Shown here: in pieces, positions 20,820 through 29,550 of the stretch
Layout: the number at the start of each line of letters is the position of its first letter
Numbering within the stretch: the first letter of the stretch is position 1
Source: Zymomonas mobilis
Lineage (GTDB): Bacteria; Pseudomonadota; Alphaproteobacteria; Sphingomonadales; Sphingomonadaceae
Assembly (NCBI RefSeq): GCF_006715975.1
Contig: NZ_VFOF01000001.1
Location: forward strand, 72,001-136,000
Direction of reading: 5' to 3'
DNA length: 64,000 nucleotides
Notes under the pieces: generated by a model
The model's input: only the letters and a program-made list of their open reading frames with translations
The model's database searches: none
What the model was told of the DNA's origin: nothing
Position numbers and translations under genes: made by a program

Positions 20820-23800
20820 ATGAAATTTCTTGGGTTCCAGTTTCCGAAATCAGCAAGGATAGATGCTGAGAAGATTAGGAAAAGGTTGTTCTCTTTTGGA
20901 GGATGGCTGGAACAGAAATTAGAACAAGAAGGTGACCAATTGCCTTTATGGTTACCGATCGCTTTTGGCGGCGGGATTCTTTTATGGTTTACGATTCCGA
21001 ATAGCGATGGGTGGATAGGCTGCGGTTGTTTGCTGCTGGCCTTGGGATTGATGGCATGGCCATGGGCGGGAAAGAAAAGAGCCGCTAAAGCTATTTTGAT
21101 TATGGTGATGGCAGGCTGTTTTGGGATGGCTGATATCTGGTTCAGAGCGTATTATGTCGCACCGATAGCGCCCCCAAATTTAGGCGTTTGTGAGGTTCGT
21201 GGACAAATCCTTCAAAGTGAGCAACAGCCATCCAGAAAGCGGATGCGTTTAGTGATTGCAGCGCCGCTCTACCTATCCTCTTTGGCAGCGATGGATGCGG
21301 CTGATGAAGAGCCAGCCTCAACAGATAAAAGTAAATTACATCAGGGTGGTCGTGGTCAGGTTTTTGGCCATCGCGAGGTAAGGTATAATCAAGACGAAGC
21401 TGCGGCAAAGAGGCTTTCTTTTGCTGAGCAAGGCGGAGACGCGGATAAAAATGAATTATCAGATAACGGATTAGTTTTTGCCAATAGAGTGGCGGCGTAT
21501 CCTCAAGATAAGGATATAGCGAAGAGATCGTCTTTCATCCTGCAAGTTGCAAGCACCGATAAAAGTAAATCTTATCCAATAGAGGGCAGCCAGAGTTTTA
21601 CCGATCGAGTGAGTAGATATCACCGAGATGGAGCGGTGGTGCGAGAAGATTCCTTCGCCGATCAAAGGGCAAATGCCGACATAGATAAATTACGCCAAGT
21701 AGGTAGCGGCTTTGCCTATCGGGAAGTGGGATATCATCAAAGTAAGGCTGTTACGGAGGGGAATGCCTTTCTCGAAAAGGACGCCGACAAGACAAATTTT
21801 AGACGGGTATCGGGCGGCTGGAAGGAAGAAGGCGATTTTTCTAGCACGGATCAAGGAAGCAAGACCGAAGACGATAGTGGCAAGAGACTGAATAGCGGTG
21901 ATGTGGCCGAGATGGGGATATTCTGCCACGAAAAGAAGCTGCGTGGATGGAGACACTTTCCAAAAACAGAACAAGAGGCAAGTGAAGAAGACATAGATAC
22001 GGGGGCAAGATTAAAGGCAGAGGATGCGGCAAAAATTGCTGCAATGACCGGAATAGTTCATTCAAGACCTAGAACGATTTTGGCCGAAGCGGAGGTAGAT
22101 AGAGGAAAAAACGATAGCGCGTTTTCTGGCACAAAAGCACCCTTTCACAATTTGAGTGCAAGCGCATTAGGTAAGCCCGTTTCTCAACAGAGATGGGCTT
22201 CTTTTTTTAAAGAAACTGTAGCTGTTAAGAAGCCTCTATGGACGGTGGATTCTATAAAGGCGGCTGTTTCCGCTAAAAAAGCAGAAGATGGTTTTGCCCC
22301 TGAAAATCATTTCGATTTAGGGCAAGGAAGCCATTCAAAGCAGATAGAGCCGAGGATAGCATCCTTATTTCGGTTATGGCCTGCCTCTGAAAAACAAGGG
22401 CTCCATAAAGCATATCTCGCTTCTGTCCTTCCTGTGTCGATGCCTGTCTTATCAACTGACTTTTCAAGATTTCCATTTTCAGGATGGTTGGGGAAGAAAA
22501 CAACGCCCTCCCCTCATCTAATCCATATCAGAATATCGGTTAGTGACCGTTTTGACTTTGCCGGATTGGAAGCGGGAGCAAAAATAGCGATAAAAGCGAA
22601 GTTGACGCCTCCCATGCCCGCCATAGTGCCAGCGGGCTATGATTATGCCGAAATAGCATGGTTTCAGGGTATTTCCGCCACGGGTCATGCCTTGGGACAA
22701 CCCGTTATTCTTGCAAGGCCAGTCTTATCCGGTTTTTCTTTGGTCATGGCTTCCATCCATCAAAAGCTGACCCGCCATATCATCAAGAAAGTCGGAGAGA
22801 AATCAGGTGGTATCGAGGCGGCCTTTGTCACCAATGATGTCGGATCGATCAGCGAAAGCGATACTGTCGCGATGAGAAAAGCCGGATTGACGCATCTGTT
22901 ATCGGTCGGTGGGATGCATATCGGTGTCGTGATTGCGGCAGTGATGTTTATCACGATCCGTTTATTGGCATTGTCGCCTTATCTGGCGCTTCATTTTCCG
23001 TTGCGTATGATCGCCGCTTGCAATGCAGCCTTAGCTGGAATGGTTTATACCTTTGTCGCCGGTTGCGAGATTCCGACGGTTCGGTCGATGCTGACGGCCT
23101 TCTTTATCCTTTTCGGCATGATGATTGGCCGGAAGGCTGTAAGTTTGAGGTTGGTCGCGGCGGCAGCGATGCTGATCTTGATGATCCAACCAGAGACCAT
23201 TTTATCCCCCAGCTTTCAGTTGAGCTTTGCGGCTGTGGCTACTGTGATTGCTTTAGCCGAAGCACCTCTCATGGAGATTTTCGCGAACAGGCGTGAAGCC
23301 GGATGGTTGAAAAAAACGGCTCTGATTGTGGCTGAAATTATCATCGGCGGCGTGATGGTCGAAGCGGTGGTGTCGCCGATCACTTTATACCATTTTCACC
23401 AATCCGGTTTTTATGGCGCTTTAGCTAATATTTTAGCTATTCCGTTGACGACCTTTATCACCATACCGGCTGAAGCTTTGGCTTTGGTGACTGATCCGGT
23501 GGGATGTTCTGCGCCTTTCTGGTGGGTAACAGATCAATCCATCCGGTTATTGATTGCGATTGCCCATTATGTTGCTGCCTTGCCAATGGCTGGGTTTATG
23601 TTGCCGATGATCGGGGCTTGGCTGTGTTTGTTTATGATGGCGGGTTGGCTGTGGCTTGGGTTGTGGCAAACGTCATGGCGATTATGGGGCCTTGTGCCTT
23701 TGGTATTGGGTGTGATCGTTATCCTTTTGAACCCGAAGCCAGATTGGGTCATTAGTCGAGATGGGAAGACGATTGCTTTCAAGACCGACAATCCGAAACA

Positions 23801-24212
23801 GCCTTATAGTTTTGTCTGGCCCGATAAGGATAGTTACAGTCAGGATCAGATCGCTAATCTGATTGGTTTTGACCAAGAGGAAGAAAGCCGCCTTTTTGGC
23901 AGAAATCTCTGTCAGAAGGGATTGTGCAATATTGCGATCGATCATCAGCGTTATCATTTGCTGGCGATCAAAGGCAAAGTCGCAGGCTTATCGTCAGAGG
24001 AATGTGGCCGGAATGACTGGGTTGTGAGTTCGGGTAATCTGCCCGTTTCATGCAATCCCCAAATGATGAAAATAGACCGTCCTGTCTTGGCGAAAATGGG
24101 TGGCCTTGTTTTTTACGAGAAGTCGATTTTCCTAAGAAGGCCAAAGATGGTTACGGGGTATTCAGTGAATGATCGGCATCCTTGGATGGGTAATATTCGA
24201 GCGCAGAGTTAG
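20820..24212 (+). CDS. comEC: ComEC/Rec2-family DNA channel protein with large insertion
   Basis: 1130 residues, against about 700-750 usual for the family. It forms the inner-membrane channel that takes up single-stranded DNA in natural transformation. Residues 1-147 and about 563-620 form the two parts of a DUF4131 domain: GVCEVRGQILQSEQQPSRKR and, after the insert, LEAGAKIAIKAKLTPP with YAEIAWFQGI. The Competence domain then carries LTHLLSVGGMHIGV and many membrane segments to about residue 980. The metallo-beta-lactamase-like C-terminal domain is absent, as in some relatives. Between the two DUF4131 parts lies a hydrophilic insert of about 415 residues with degenerate tandem repeats (21315-21779). 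The frame is intact throughout. Confidence 0.9.
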   Translation: MKFLGFQFPKSARIDAEKIRKRLFSFGGWLEQKLEQEGDQLPLWLPIAFGGGILLWFTIPNSDGWIGCGCLLLALGLMAWPWAGKKRAAKAILIMVMAGCFGMADIWFRAYYVAPIAPPNLGVCEVRGQILQSEQQPSRKRMRLVIAAPLYLSSLAAMDAADEEPASTDKSKLHQGGRGQVFGHREVRYNQDEAAAKRLSFAEQGGDADKNELSDNGLVFANRVAAYPQDKDIAKRSSFILQVASTDKSKSYPIEGSQSFTDRVSRYHRDGAVVREDSFADQRANADIDKLRQVGSGFAYREVGYHQSKAVTEGNAFLEKDADKTNFRRVSGGWKEEGDFSSTDQGSKTEDDSGKRLNSGDVAEMGIFCHEKKLRGWRHFPKTEQEASEEDIDTGARLKAEDAAKIAAMTGIVHSRPRTILAEAEVDRGKNDSAFSGTKAPFHNLSASALGKPVSQQRWASFFKETVAVKKPLWTVDSIKAAVSAKKAEDGFAPENHFDLGQGSHSKQIEPRIASLFRLWPASEKQGLHKAYLASVLPVSMPVLSTDFSRFPFSGWLGKKTTPSPHLIHIRISVSDRFDFAGLEAGAKIAIKAKLTPPMPAIVPAGYDYAEIAWFQGISATGHALGQPVILARPVLSGFSLVMASIHQKLTRHIIKKVGEKSGGIEAAFVTNDVGSISESDTVAMRKAGLTHLLSVGGMHIGVVIAAVMFITIRLLALSPYLALHFPLRMIAACNAALAGMVYTFVAGCEIPTVRSMLTAFFILFGMMIGRKAVSLRLVAAAAMLILMIQPETILSPSFQLSFAAVATVIALAEAPLMEIFANRREAGWLKKTALIVAEIIIGGVMVEAVVSPITLYHFHQSGFYGALANILAIPLTTFITIPAEALALVTDPVGCSAPFWWVTDQSIRLLIAIAHYVAALPMAGFMLPMIGAWLCLFMMAGWLWLGLWQTSWRLWGLVPLVLGVIVILLNPKPDWVISRDGKTIAFKTDNPKQPYSFVWPDKDSYSQDQIANLIGFDQEEESRLFGRNLCQKGLCNIAIDHQRYHLLAIKGKVAGLSSEECGRNDWVVSSGNLPVSCNPQMMKIDRPVLAKMGGLVFYEKSIFLRRPKMVTGYSVNDRHPWMGNIRAQS
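21315..21779 (+). repeat. Tandem degenerate repeats inside comEC
   Basis: Four units of 41, 37, 40 and 37 codons start at 21315, 21438, 21549 and 21669. A partial fifth starts at 21780. The shared pattern is D-K-x-L/S, a Gly-rich turn, F-x-x-R-V/E, Y-x-x-D/S-x-A-x-x-R, S-F-x-x-Q. Units 1 and 3 both begin STDKSK, while units 2, 4 and 5 begin with a DADK-like sequence, which implies duplication of a 77-78 codon pair. Confidence 0.8.
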
Positions 24213-24219
24213 TAGGGTT

Positions 24220-25438
24220 TCATCCCGTCACCAAGGCATACCATGCTGTAATCGCGAGAATAAGAAAAGGCGTCTTTGATCCTGTTATCCTCAGCAAGAG
24301 GACAGCAGCAGAAGAGCATATTAAAATTTGGAAGAGTTTCGAGGCAATAACCGAAGGGTAAACGACCATTTCGCCCAAGGATAAAAAGATCATTTGAAGC
24401 GCTATGGCGACGATTGAAGCGATGCCAAATTTCCATCCTCCCAAAGGAAGTGAAAATTCCAGTATTGAGAATTCTTTTCCTTCAATTAATCGGCCAATGG
24501 CAGACCATCGGGTAATATATAAGCCCCAAGCGACGAGTGATATTTTATCAGAAATGCTGTGACTGGTTAACAGTTGGGAAATCAGCAAAAGAATTGCGAA
24601 GAGAAATTGAGTTTTACCTTGGAAAAGTCGTGTAACTTGCCTTGATACGAGGATTATCCAACCTAAGACAAAAGAAACAGGCTTAAAACCGCAAGCTTTC
24701 TTTTGGAAAATTGCCGAATTAAAAGATGGCAAGGCATTTATTTTTAACACGAATTCTTTACTCCCAGCTAGCCATAGAATGAGCAACCAGAGAGAAGATC
24801 GTATAATTTGATAAAAAATATAACTTTTATCTAAGAAAAAATTATTAAAATCAAAGATAAACTCTGTTTTGTTTTTTAAAGACACAAATCCGATATTAAT
24901 ATTACTTTGATGAAATACTTTCAATATTGGGAATTTAATGCCTGAAATATCCCATCCTATCCCGTGGAGAGACACACCCATATAAGAAATCCACGCAATC
25001 CATAGAGCGACGACAAGGATAGAGCGCGTTTTGGCATCTTTTAAACCACAATATTCCTCTATCGAGACCACAGTAGAAGTCATAACAATAGAAGGGAAAG
25101 AGATAATAAAGCACAAAGATATGACGTATGGGATTTGATGAAGCGAAGTAATAGGTAGATTTTTTACGCTGCCAATCAACGCAATAAAAATTAAATGCAT
25201 TGTTAAAATAAAAAATGATGCCAAAAAGCTACCAAAAAAAATATCTCTTTTCTGTATAGGAAAGGAGGAAAGTAAATTTTCCGGTATTGGTTTTTTTACT
25301 GTTAATTTGATTAATAAAAACCCGATTAGAGGGTATATCATAGAAAACATACTGCCTGTTATCACAGGGATAGCATCTTTATTATAAGCGATAATTTTAT
25401 CTAAAACTGTAAATGTGGCATATCCATAGCTATTGTTA
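24220..25438 (-). pseudogene. ABC transporter permease, C-terminal part (split by IS)
   Basis: The frame is open from the IS border at 25438 to the stop at 24220, so the apparent GTG start at 25365 is internal. It is very hydrophobic, with about ten membrane segments, and resembles ABC-2-type export permeases without a family I can name. Its N terminus lies at 26519-26648. Removing 25439-26518 and one copy of the TA target joins the two parts in frame with no stop, giving a 448-residue permease. Base composition is AT-rich compared with gltX or comEC, which suggests acquired DNA. It is convergent with comEC, with 7 bases between stops. Confidence 0.8.
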
Positions 25439-26287
25439 GGTTATGTTGACAAAGGGTATAATTTAAGATTTTTAGAGATAACTTGAGAACAAGTTTTGTA
25501 GGGCAGATAGGATGCGAGGAGATCTGACAGACGCGGAGTGGGAGATAATAGAGGGTCTTCTTCCAAGCGAACGAGGCCGCTGCGCGCGTCCCGCCAAAAG
25601 TAATCGGTTATTTCTCAATGGTATGCTTTATGTGCTTCGAACAGGCTGCCCGTGGCGAGATATGCATGAACGTTATGGGAAATGGAATTCGGTCTATGTT
25701 CGGTTTCGTAGGTGGGCAGAACAGGGTGTCTGGGACGCTCTTCTTGAAACCCTGGTTGACCTTGGCCTGACAGATGACTGGCAACATATGATAGATAGTA
25801 CGATTATTCGCGCCCACAGCCAAGCGGCTGGCGCAAAAGGGGGACGTATAAGGAAGGCTTTGGTCGCAGCCGCGGAGGCTTTACGAGCAAGATCCACGCC
25901 CGTTCCGATGGTCAAGGCCGCCCTCTAGCTTTCGAACTTACAGGTGGTGAGGTCTCTGATTATTCTGGCGCTGATAGCTTGATAGATATCCCTGTCACAA
26001 CACCCCACCGTTTTCTCGCTGATAAAGGATATGATAGCGATAGGTTACGCGAAAAACTGCTTTTTCGAGGCATCCTTCCTGTTATCCCGCCTCGTTCCAA
26101 TCGGAAAAAGCCTATTCCTTATAATCTCCAGCACTACAAAGATCGTAATCGTATTGAGCGGATGTTCAATAAGTTGAAGCAGTTCAGACGTATTGCCACA
26201 CGCTATGACAAAACCAGAAAATCTTTCCTCGCCTTCCTTCATATCGCGGCCGTAAAATTGTGGTTACCTTCCTTTGTCAACATAACC
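25439..26287 (+). mobile_element. IS5-family insertion sequence (IS427-like), intact
   Basis: An 849-bp element. The perfect 17-bp terminal inverted repeats are GGTTATGTTGACAAAGG at 25439-25455 and its complement at 26271-26287. A TA dinucleotide flanks it at 25437-25438 and 26288-26289, consistent with the 2-bp target duplication of the IS427 group. It carries one transposase read in two frames. It sits inside the remains of an older related element and splits an ABC permease gene. Confidence 0.92.
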
Positions 26288-26290
26288 TAG
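25512..26290 (+). CDS. IS5-family transposase, made by -1 frameshift
   Basis: Frame 1 (25512-25928) starts MRGDLTDAEWEIIEGLLPSE and holds the first catalytic Asp in MIDSTIIRAHSQAAGAKGG. The second part lies in the -1 frame and holds GRSRGGFTSKIHARSDGQ, the second Asp in FLADKGYDSDRLR and the Glu in RIERMFNKLKQFRRIATRYD, so the DDE triad is complete. The likely slip site is the AAAAGGGGG run at 25835-25843, as in the IS427 group. The fused product would be about 258 residues. Its TAG stop (26288-26290) is formed by the TA target copy plus the next base, outside the element itself. Confidence 0.85.
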
Positions 26291-26518
26291 TCGTCAGTCA
26301 AGCCAAGGCCAACCTGTTCGAAGCACAGAAAGCATGCTGTTAAATATAATCGGTTACTTTAGGACGAACGCGATCAGCAGCCTCGTTTACTCGGGAGAAA
26401 ATCCTTTATAACTGTCCATTCCTTGTCCGTCAGGTCTCCACGTATCCAATCTGTATCCTAAAAAACTTGCTTTTGACTTATCTTTTCAAATTTTTATAAA
26501 TATTTTGTAAACAGAACC
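26290..26518 (-). mobile_element. Degenerate older IS remnant, inverted
   Basis: Read on the minus strand from 26518, this begins GGTTCTGTTTACAAA and follows the first part of the IS at 25439 base by base with many changes, through the counterpart of the transposase start. It has stop codons, lost the stretch equivalent to about 25645-25751, and stops at the border of the newer IS. A TA at 26519-26520 marks its original insertion point. About 500 bp of its 3' part is gone. Confidence 0.85.
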
Positions 26519-26648
26519 TAGGCAAGATAAGCAATCCGCATATAATAGCGACAATGATATGTACAGCGAATGCCATAGGTTGCCTCAAGAGGCCAAGTAT
26601 TACTATATGCGCATATTTTATTATTGCTTTTAAAGATAAGGAATTCAT
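26519..26648 (-). pseudogene. ABC transporter permease, N-terminal part (split by IS)
   Basis: It starts MNSLSLKAIIKYAHIVI at the ATG at 26648, which overlaps the stop of the ATPase gene (ATGA, 26645-26648), so the two genes were translationally coupled. It encodes 43 native residues including a first membrane segment, then runs into the older IS and stops at 26478. It joins in frame with the part at 24220-25438 if both IS elements and one TA are removed. Confidence 0.85.
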
Positions 26649-27328
26649 AGATCGAATCCCCCACCTTCATATTTTTTAAAATTAATCGGAGAGTCTATTT
26701 TTGATAATTGTCCGGCTGACATGACGACCACTTTATCAGCATATTTTAAGACAGATTTAATGTCGTGACTGGCGACGATTACAGAATGATTTTGCGCATA
26801 GTCTTTCAATCTTGACCATATTAGGTCTGATGCGGTGATATCGACTTCCGAGGTTGGTTCATCGAGAATAAGTAATTCGGGACTGCCCAATAGGGCTTGC
26901 GCAATCAGAAGTTTTCGAAGATTGCCGCCTGAAAAGTGATTTAATGCTGTGTTAGCGAGAGAATCTAACCCAACTATTTTTAAAACATGCGCGACCTCGG
27001 CCTCGGTTTGAGACGAATAAAGGCAACGCAAAATTGCGCAGGCCGAAAGAAATTCTATGGCAGATAAAGGAGAATATAGCCCCCTGCCTTGAGGCGCGTA
27101 TCCGATCGAACGGCGATAATGATTTATTTGTTGATTGATGGGTTTGTTTTCCCAAAAGATACAATCATTACCTGTTTTCAGTGAAGATGAAAGACAACCG
27201 AGTAAGGTTGATTTACCAGAACCATTTCCTCCGATAATAGCAAGAATACCGTGAGACCATTCAAAATTTATATTTTGAAGTATTTCTTTATTCTTGACTG
27301 AAAAATTTAGATTTTTGACTAAAATCAT
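26645..27328 (-). CDS. ABC transporter ATP-binding protein
   Basis: 227 residues. Walker A IIGGNGSGKSTLLG is near residue 38, Q-loop GYAPQGRGLYSP, signature HFSGGNLRKLLIAQ, Walker B LLILDEPTSEVD and the switch region VIVASHD. It would power export by the split permease that follows with a 4-base overlap. With the permease broken, it is probably a stranded subunit. Substrate unknown. The 247-bp AT-rich gap to the beta-lactamase gene holds both divergent promoters. Confidence 0.9.
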   Translation of the reverse strand: MILVKNLNFSVKNKEILQNINFEWSHGILAIIGGNGSGKSTLLGCLSSSLKTGNDCIFWENKPINQQINHYRRSIGYAPQGRGLYSPLSAIEFLSACAILRCLYSSQTEAEVAHVLKIVGLDSLANTALNHFSGGNLRKLLIAQALLGSPELLILDEPTSEVDITASDLIWSRLKDYAQNHSVIVASHDIKSVLKYADKVVVMSAGQLSKIDSPINFKKYEGGGFDL

Positions 27329-27575
27329 AATTTAACTTCTTTTTTATATTGTTTAAAAAAGTCTCACTCAAACAAAGGAAATGATTTTTTATATTATAAT
27401 ATATAGTTTTTTACGCAGAAAAAATAACACATTATATTTTAAAAGATAAATTTTTTGATAATATCAATTTTATTACAGATTAATTTAAGGCTTATACTGA
27501 AACTAGATTTTTGTAATATATGGATACACAGCGATCTGCGGCAAAAATAAATATATCAGGTAAGGAATCGCAGTA

Positions 27576-28466
27576 ATGCGGAGGCGGGAGTTTTTGGCGG
27601 CAGGGGCAGCGGGAACGGCTTTTCTTTTTCCGGCTGTATGGGCTGAGAAACCTGTCACGACTGAAGCCCCTACCACGATAGAAGAGATCGCGCGGGAATA
27701 TGAGCGGGCGACAGGTGGTCATGCGGGTATCTATGCCCAAAATATAGCGACAGGTCAAAGTATCGCATGGCGAGCGAATGAGCGCTTTCTTATGTGCAGC
27801 ACTTTCAAGGCTTCTCTTGTCGCCTTTACCCTGCTGCGTTGCGATCAAAGGCAAGAAAGTCTTAATCATTCGGTTGATTACAAGGCTGCCGATATCGGCG
27901 ATTTATATGCGCCTTTTGCTAAAAGTAATCTTGGTCGGGGGAAGATGTCGGTTGCTGAACTTTGTCAGGGAGCGATTGAACAAAGCGACAATTTTTGTGC
28001 AAACAAACTTTTAGCGTGCAGTGGCGGGGCGTTGGCTCTGACAGAATTTTGGCGACAGATCGGCGACTATGAAAGTCGCTTGGACGCGATCGAACCCTTT
28101 TTAAATGAAACCCGTTATGGCGGGATAGAAAATACCACGACACCGGCTTCTATGGCGCGTAATTTACAGAAAGTTGTCTTAGGTGGTGTTTTATCGGAAA
28201 CATCAAAACAACAGCTAGCCACTTGGCTCAAAGGATGTCGGACAGGTCAAAATCGTATCCGTGCCGGATTACCTGAAAACTGGGTTATCGGAGATAAAAC
28301 AGGCACGAATGGCGCAAATGCAGCCGGAGATATTGCCGTCATTTGGCCAAGACCAGATAAAGCGATTACCCTTTCTATTTATGTTTGGGGTGGTTCCCCG
28401 ACCGCAGATCAAATGACCGCGCTATTTTCAAAAGCAGCCCGTCTTGTAGCCAAGAATATTGCCTAA
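27576..28466 (+). CDS. Class A beta-lactamase with Tat signal
   Basis: 296 residues. A twin-arginine signal (MRRREFLAAGAAGTAF) precedes the mature enzyme, which is exported folded to the periplasm to hydrolyse beta-lactams. All class A motifs are visible: CSTFK with Ser75 and Lys78 (standard Ser70/Lys73), QSDN (Ser130 loop), EPFLN (Glu166 to Asn170) and DKTGTNG (Lys234-Gly236). The residue before the nucleophile is Cys, as in KPC-like enzymes, but the partner Cys238 is Asn here. No AmpR-like regulator is next to it. The spectrum cannot be told from sequence. Confidence 0.93.
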   Translation: MRRREFLAAGAAGTAFLFPAVWAEKPVTTEAPTTIEEIAREYERATGGHAGIYAQNIATGQSIAWRANERFLMCSTFKASLVAFTLLRCDQRQESLNHSVDYKAADIGDLYAPFAKSNLGRGKMSVAELCQGAIEQSDNFCANKLLACSGGALALTEFWRQIGDYESRLDAIEPFLNETRYGGIENTTTPASMARNLQKVVLGGVLSETSKQQLATWLKGCRTGQNRIRAGLPENWVIGDKTGTNGANAAGDIAVIWPRPDKAITLSIYVWGGSPTADQMTALFSKAARLVAKNIA

Positions 28467-28552
28467 GCTTGCCAAGAAGGACGGCATAAAAGGCTCATTC
28501 ATTCCTGCTTTTTATACAGCGACAGCGGATTAAATTGGAGACTACCAGCTAT

Positions 28553-29383
28553 TCATCCGCGGGGTCTATACCCCGATTCTCTGGCGATCCGTCCTAAAAT
28601 ACCTTTTACAATAACGTCTAATAAATTATTCGGCTCATAATTCGCAGGTGCGACATAACTTGCCCGATCTTCTGCAATTAATTTTCCCATCTTATCTTGG
28701 TTTGGCTTATCAGGATCAAATACAGCGATAGCGCTTCCTCCTTGCATTCTGACCATTTTCATCGAAGGAATATCTGTATCCCCATCACCAATAAAAACCA
28801 TTCTTTCAAATGGAATCGGTCTTTCTTGCATTGGTATCCATTTATTAATAGCGCTATTATCCCACGTATTTTCTATACCTTTATTAATCCGAAACAAAAA
28901 TTGAGTTTTAGTTGTGTAGTTAATAGAAACAGAAGGCCACTCAGCAGCTTTTGAAGCTTCGTTATAAGCAAAGCTTGATGCAAATATCTTTTTAAAGTTG
29001 TTACTTATGGACGTGCCTTCAATCATTTCTCGAATACCCGATGAAATGACGTAGTGTTCTAGAATCAAATTCATTTTTTCTGCATATTTATTAATACGAG
29101 CAAACCATTCAACAACACCATCAAAGAATAAAATACTTTTTCCATGATTATAAAAGAAATTTTTATCTATTTTTATTCCCTTTGGCTGTGCCGATGTTAA
29201 TATCTGCTGCATATATGTAAGAACTTCGTCTCCATCTCTCTTTTTGCATTCTTTTTTTACAATATCCCAAAAATCCTTAGGATTATTATAACCAATCGCT
29301 TTCAAGAGTGAGTATTCTTGCATTGATCCTGGAGAGAGTGTCCCATCAAAATCATACACAATTGCTGTTCTTTTTGGTTTCAT
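28553..29383 (-). CDS. HAD-superfamily phosphatase
   Basis: 276 residues. Motif I is VYDFDGTLSPGS (nucleophile Asp and acid Asp), and motif IV is FIGDGDTDIPSM near residue 200. A helical cap lies between. The fold is like phosphoserine phosphatase-type HAD enzymes. Substrate is not predictable. The gene is clearly more AT-rich than its neighbours and stands alone, which suggests horizontal acquisition. The 167-bp upstream gap is very AT-rich. Confidence 0.85.
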   Translation of the reverse strand: MKPKRTAIVYDFDGTLSPGSMQEYSLLKAIGYNNPKDFWDIVKKECKKRDGDEVLTYMQQILTSAQPKGIKIDKNFFYNHGKSILFFDGVVEWFARINKYAEKMNLILEHYVISSGIREMIEGTSISNNFKKIFASSFAYNEASKAAEWPSVSINYTTKTQFLFRINKGIENTWDNSAINKWIPMQERPIPFERMVFIGDGDTDIPSMKMVRMQGGSAIAVFDPDKPNQDKMGKLIAEDRASYVAPANYEPNNLLDVIVKGILGRIARESGYRPRG

Positions 29384-29550
29384 AGTAATTCTCTTATTTT
29401 TTAAGAAAATTTAATTCATATTTTTAATAATTCAATATTTATTTTTTATATTAAAATCCATTTTATTAAAACATTGGCTCCCTGAATAGCTATCAGGTAT
29501 AGAAAAAGGCGTATCCTGATTTTTCAGAAGCCCATCCTTGATCATTTATT

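Noticed and set aside
24220-25365. Permease as an intact gene starting at GTG 25365
   Set aside because: The frame stays open to the IS border, and the missing N terminus lies beyond the IS in the same frame.
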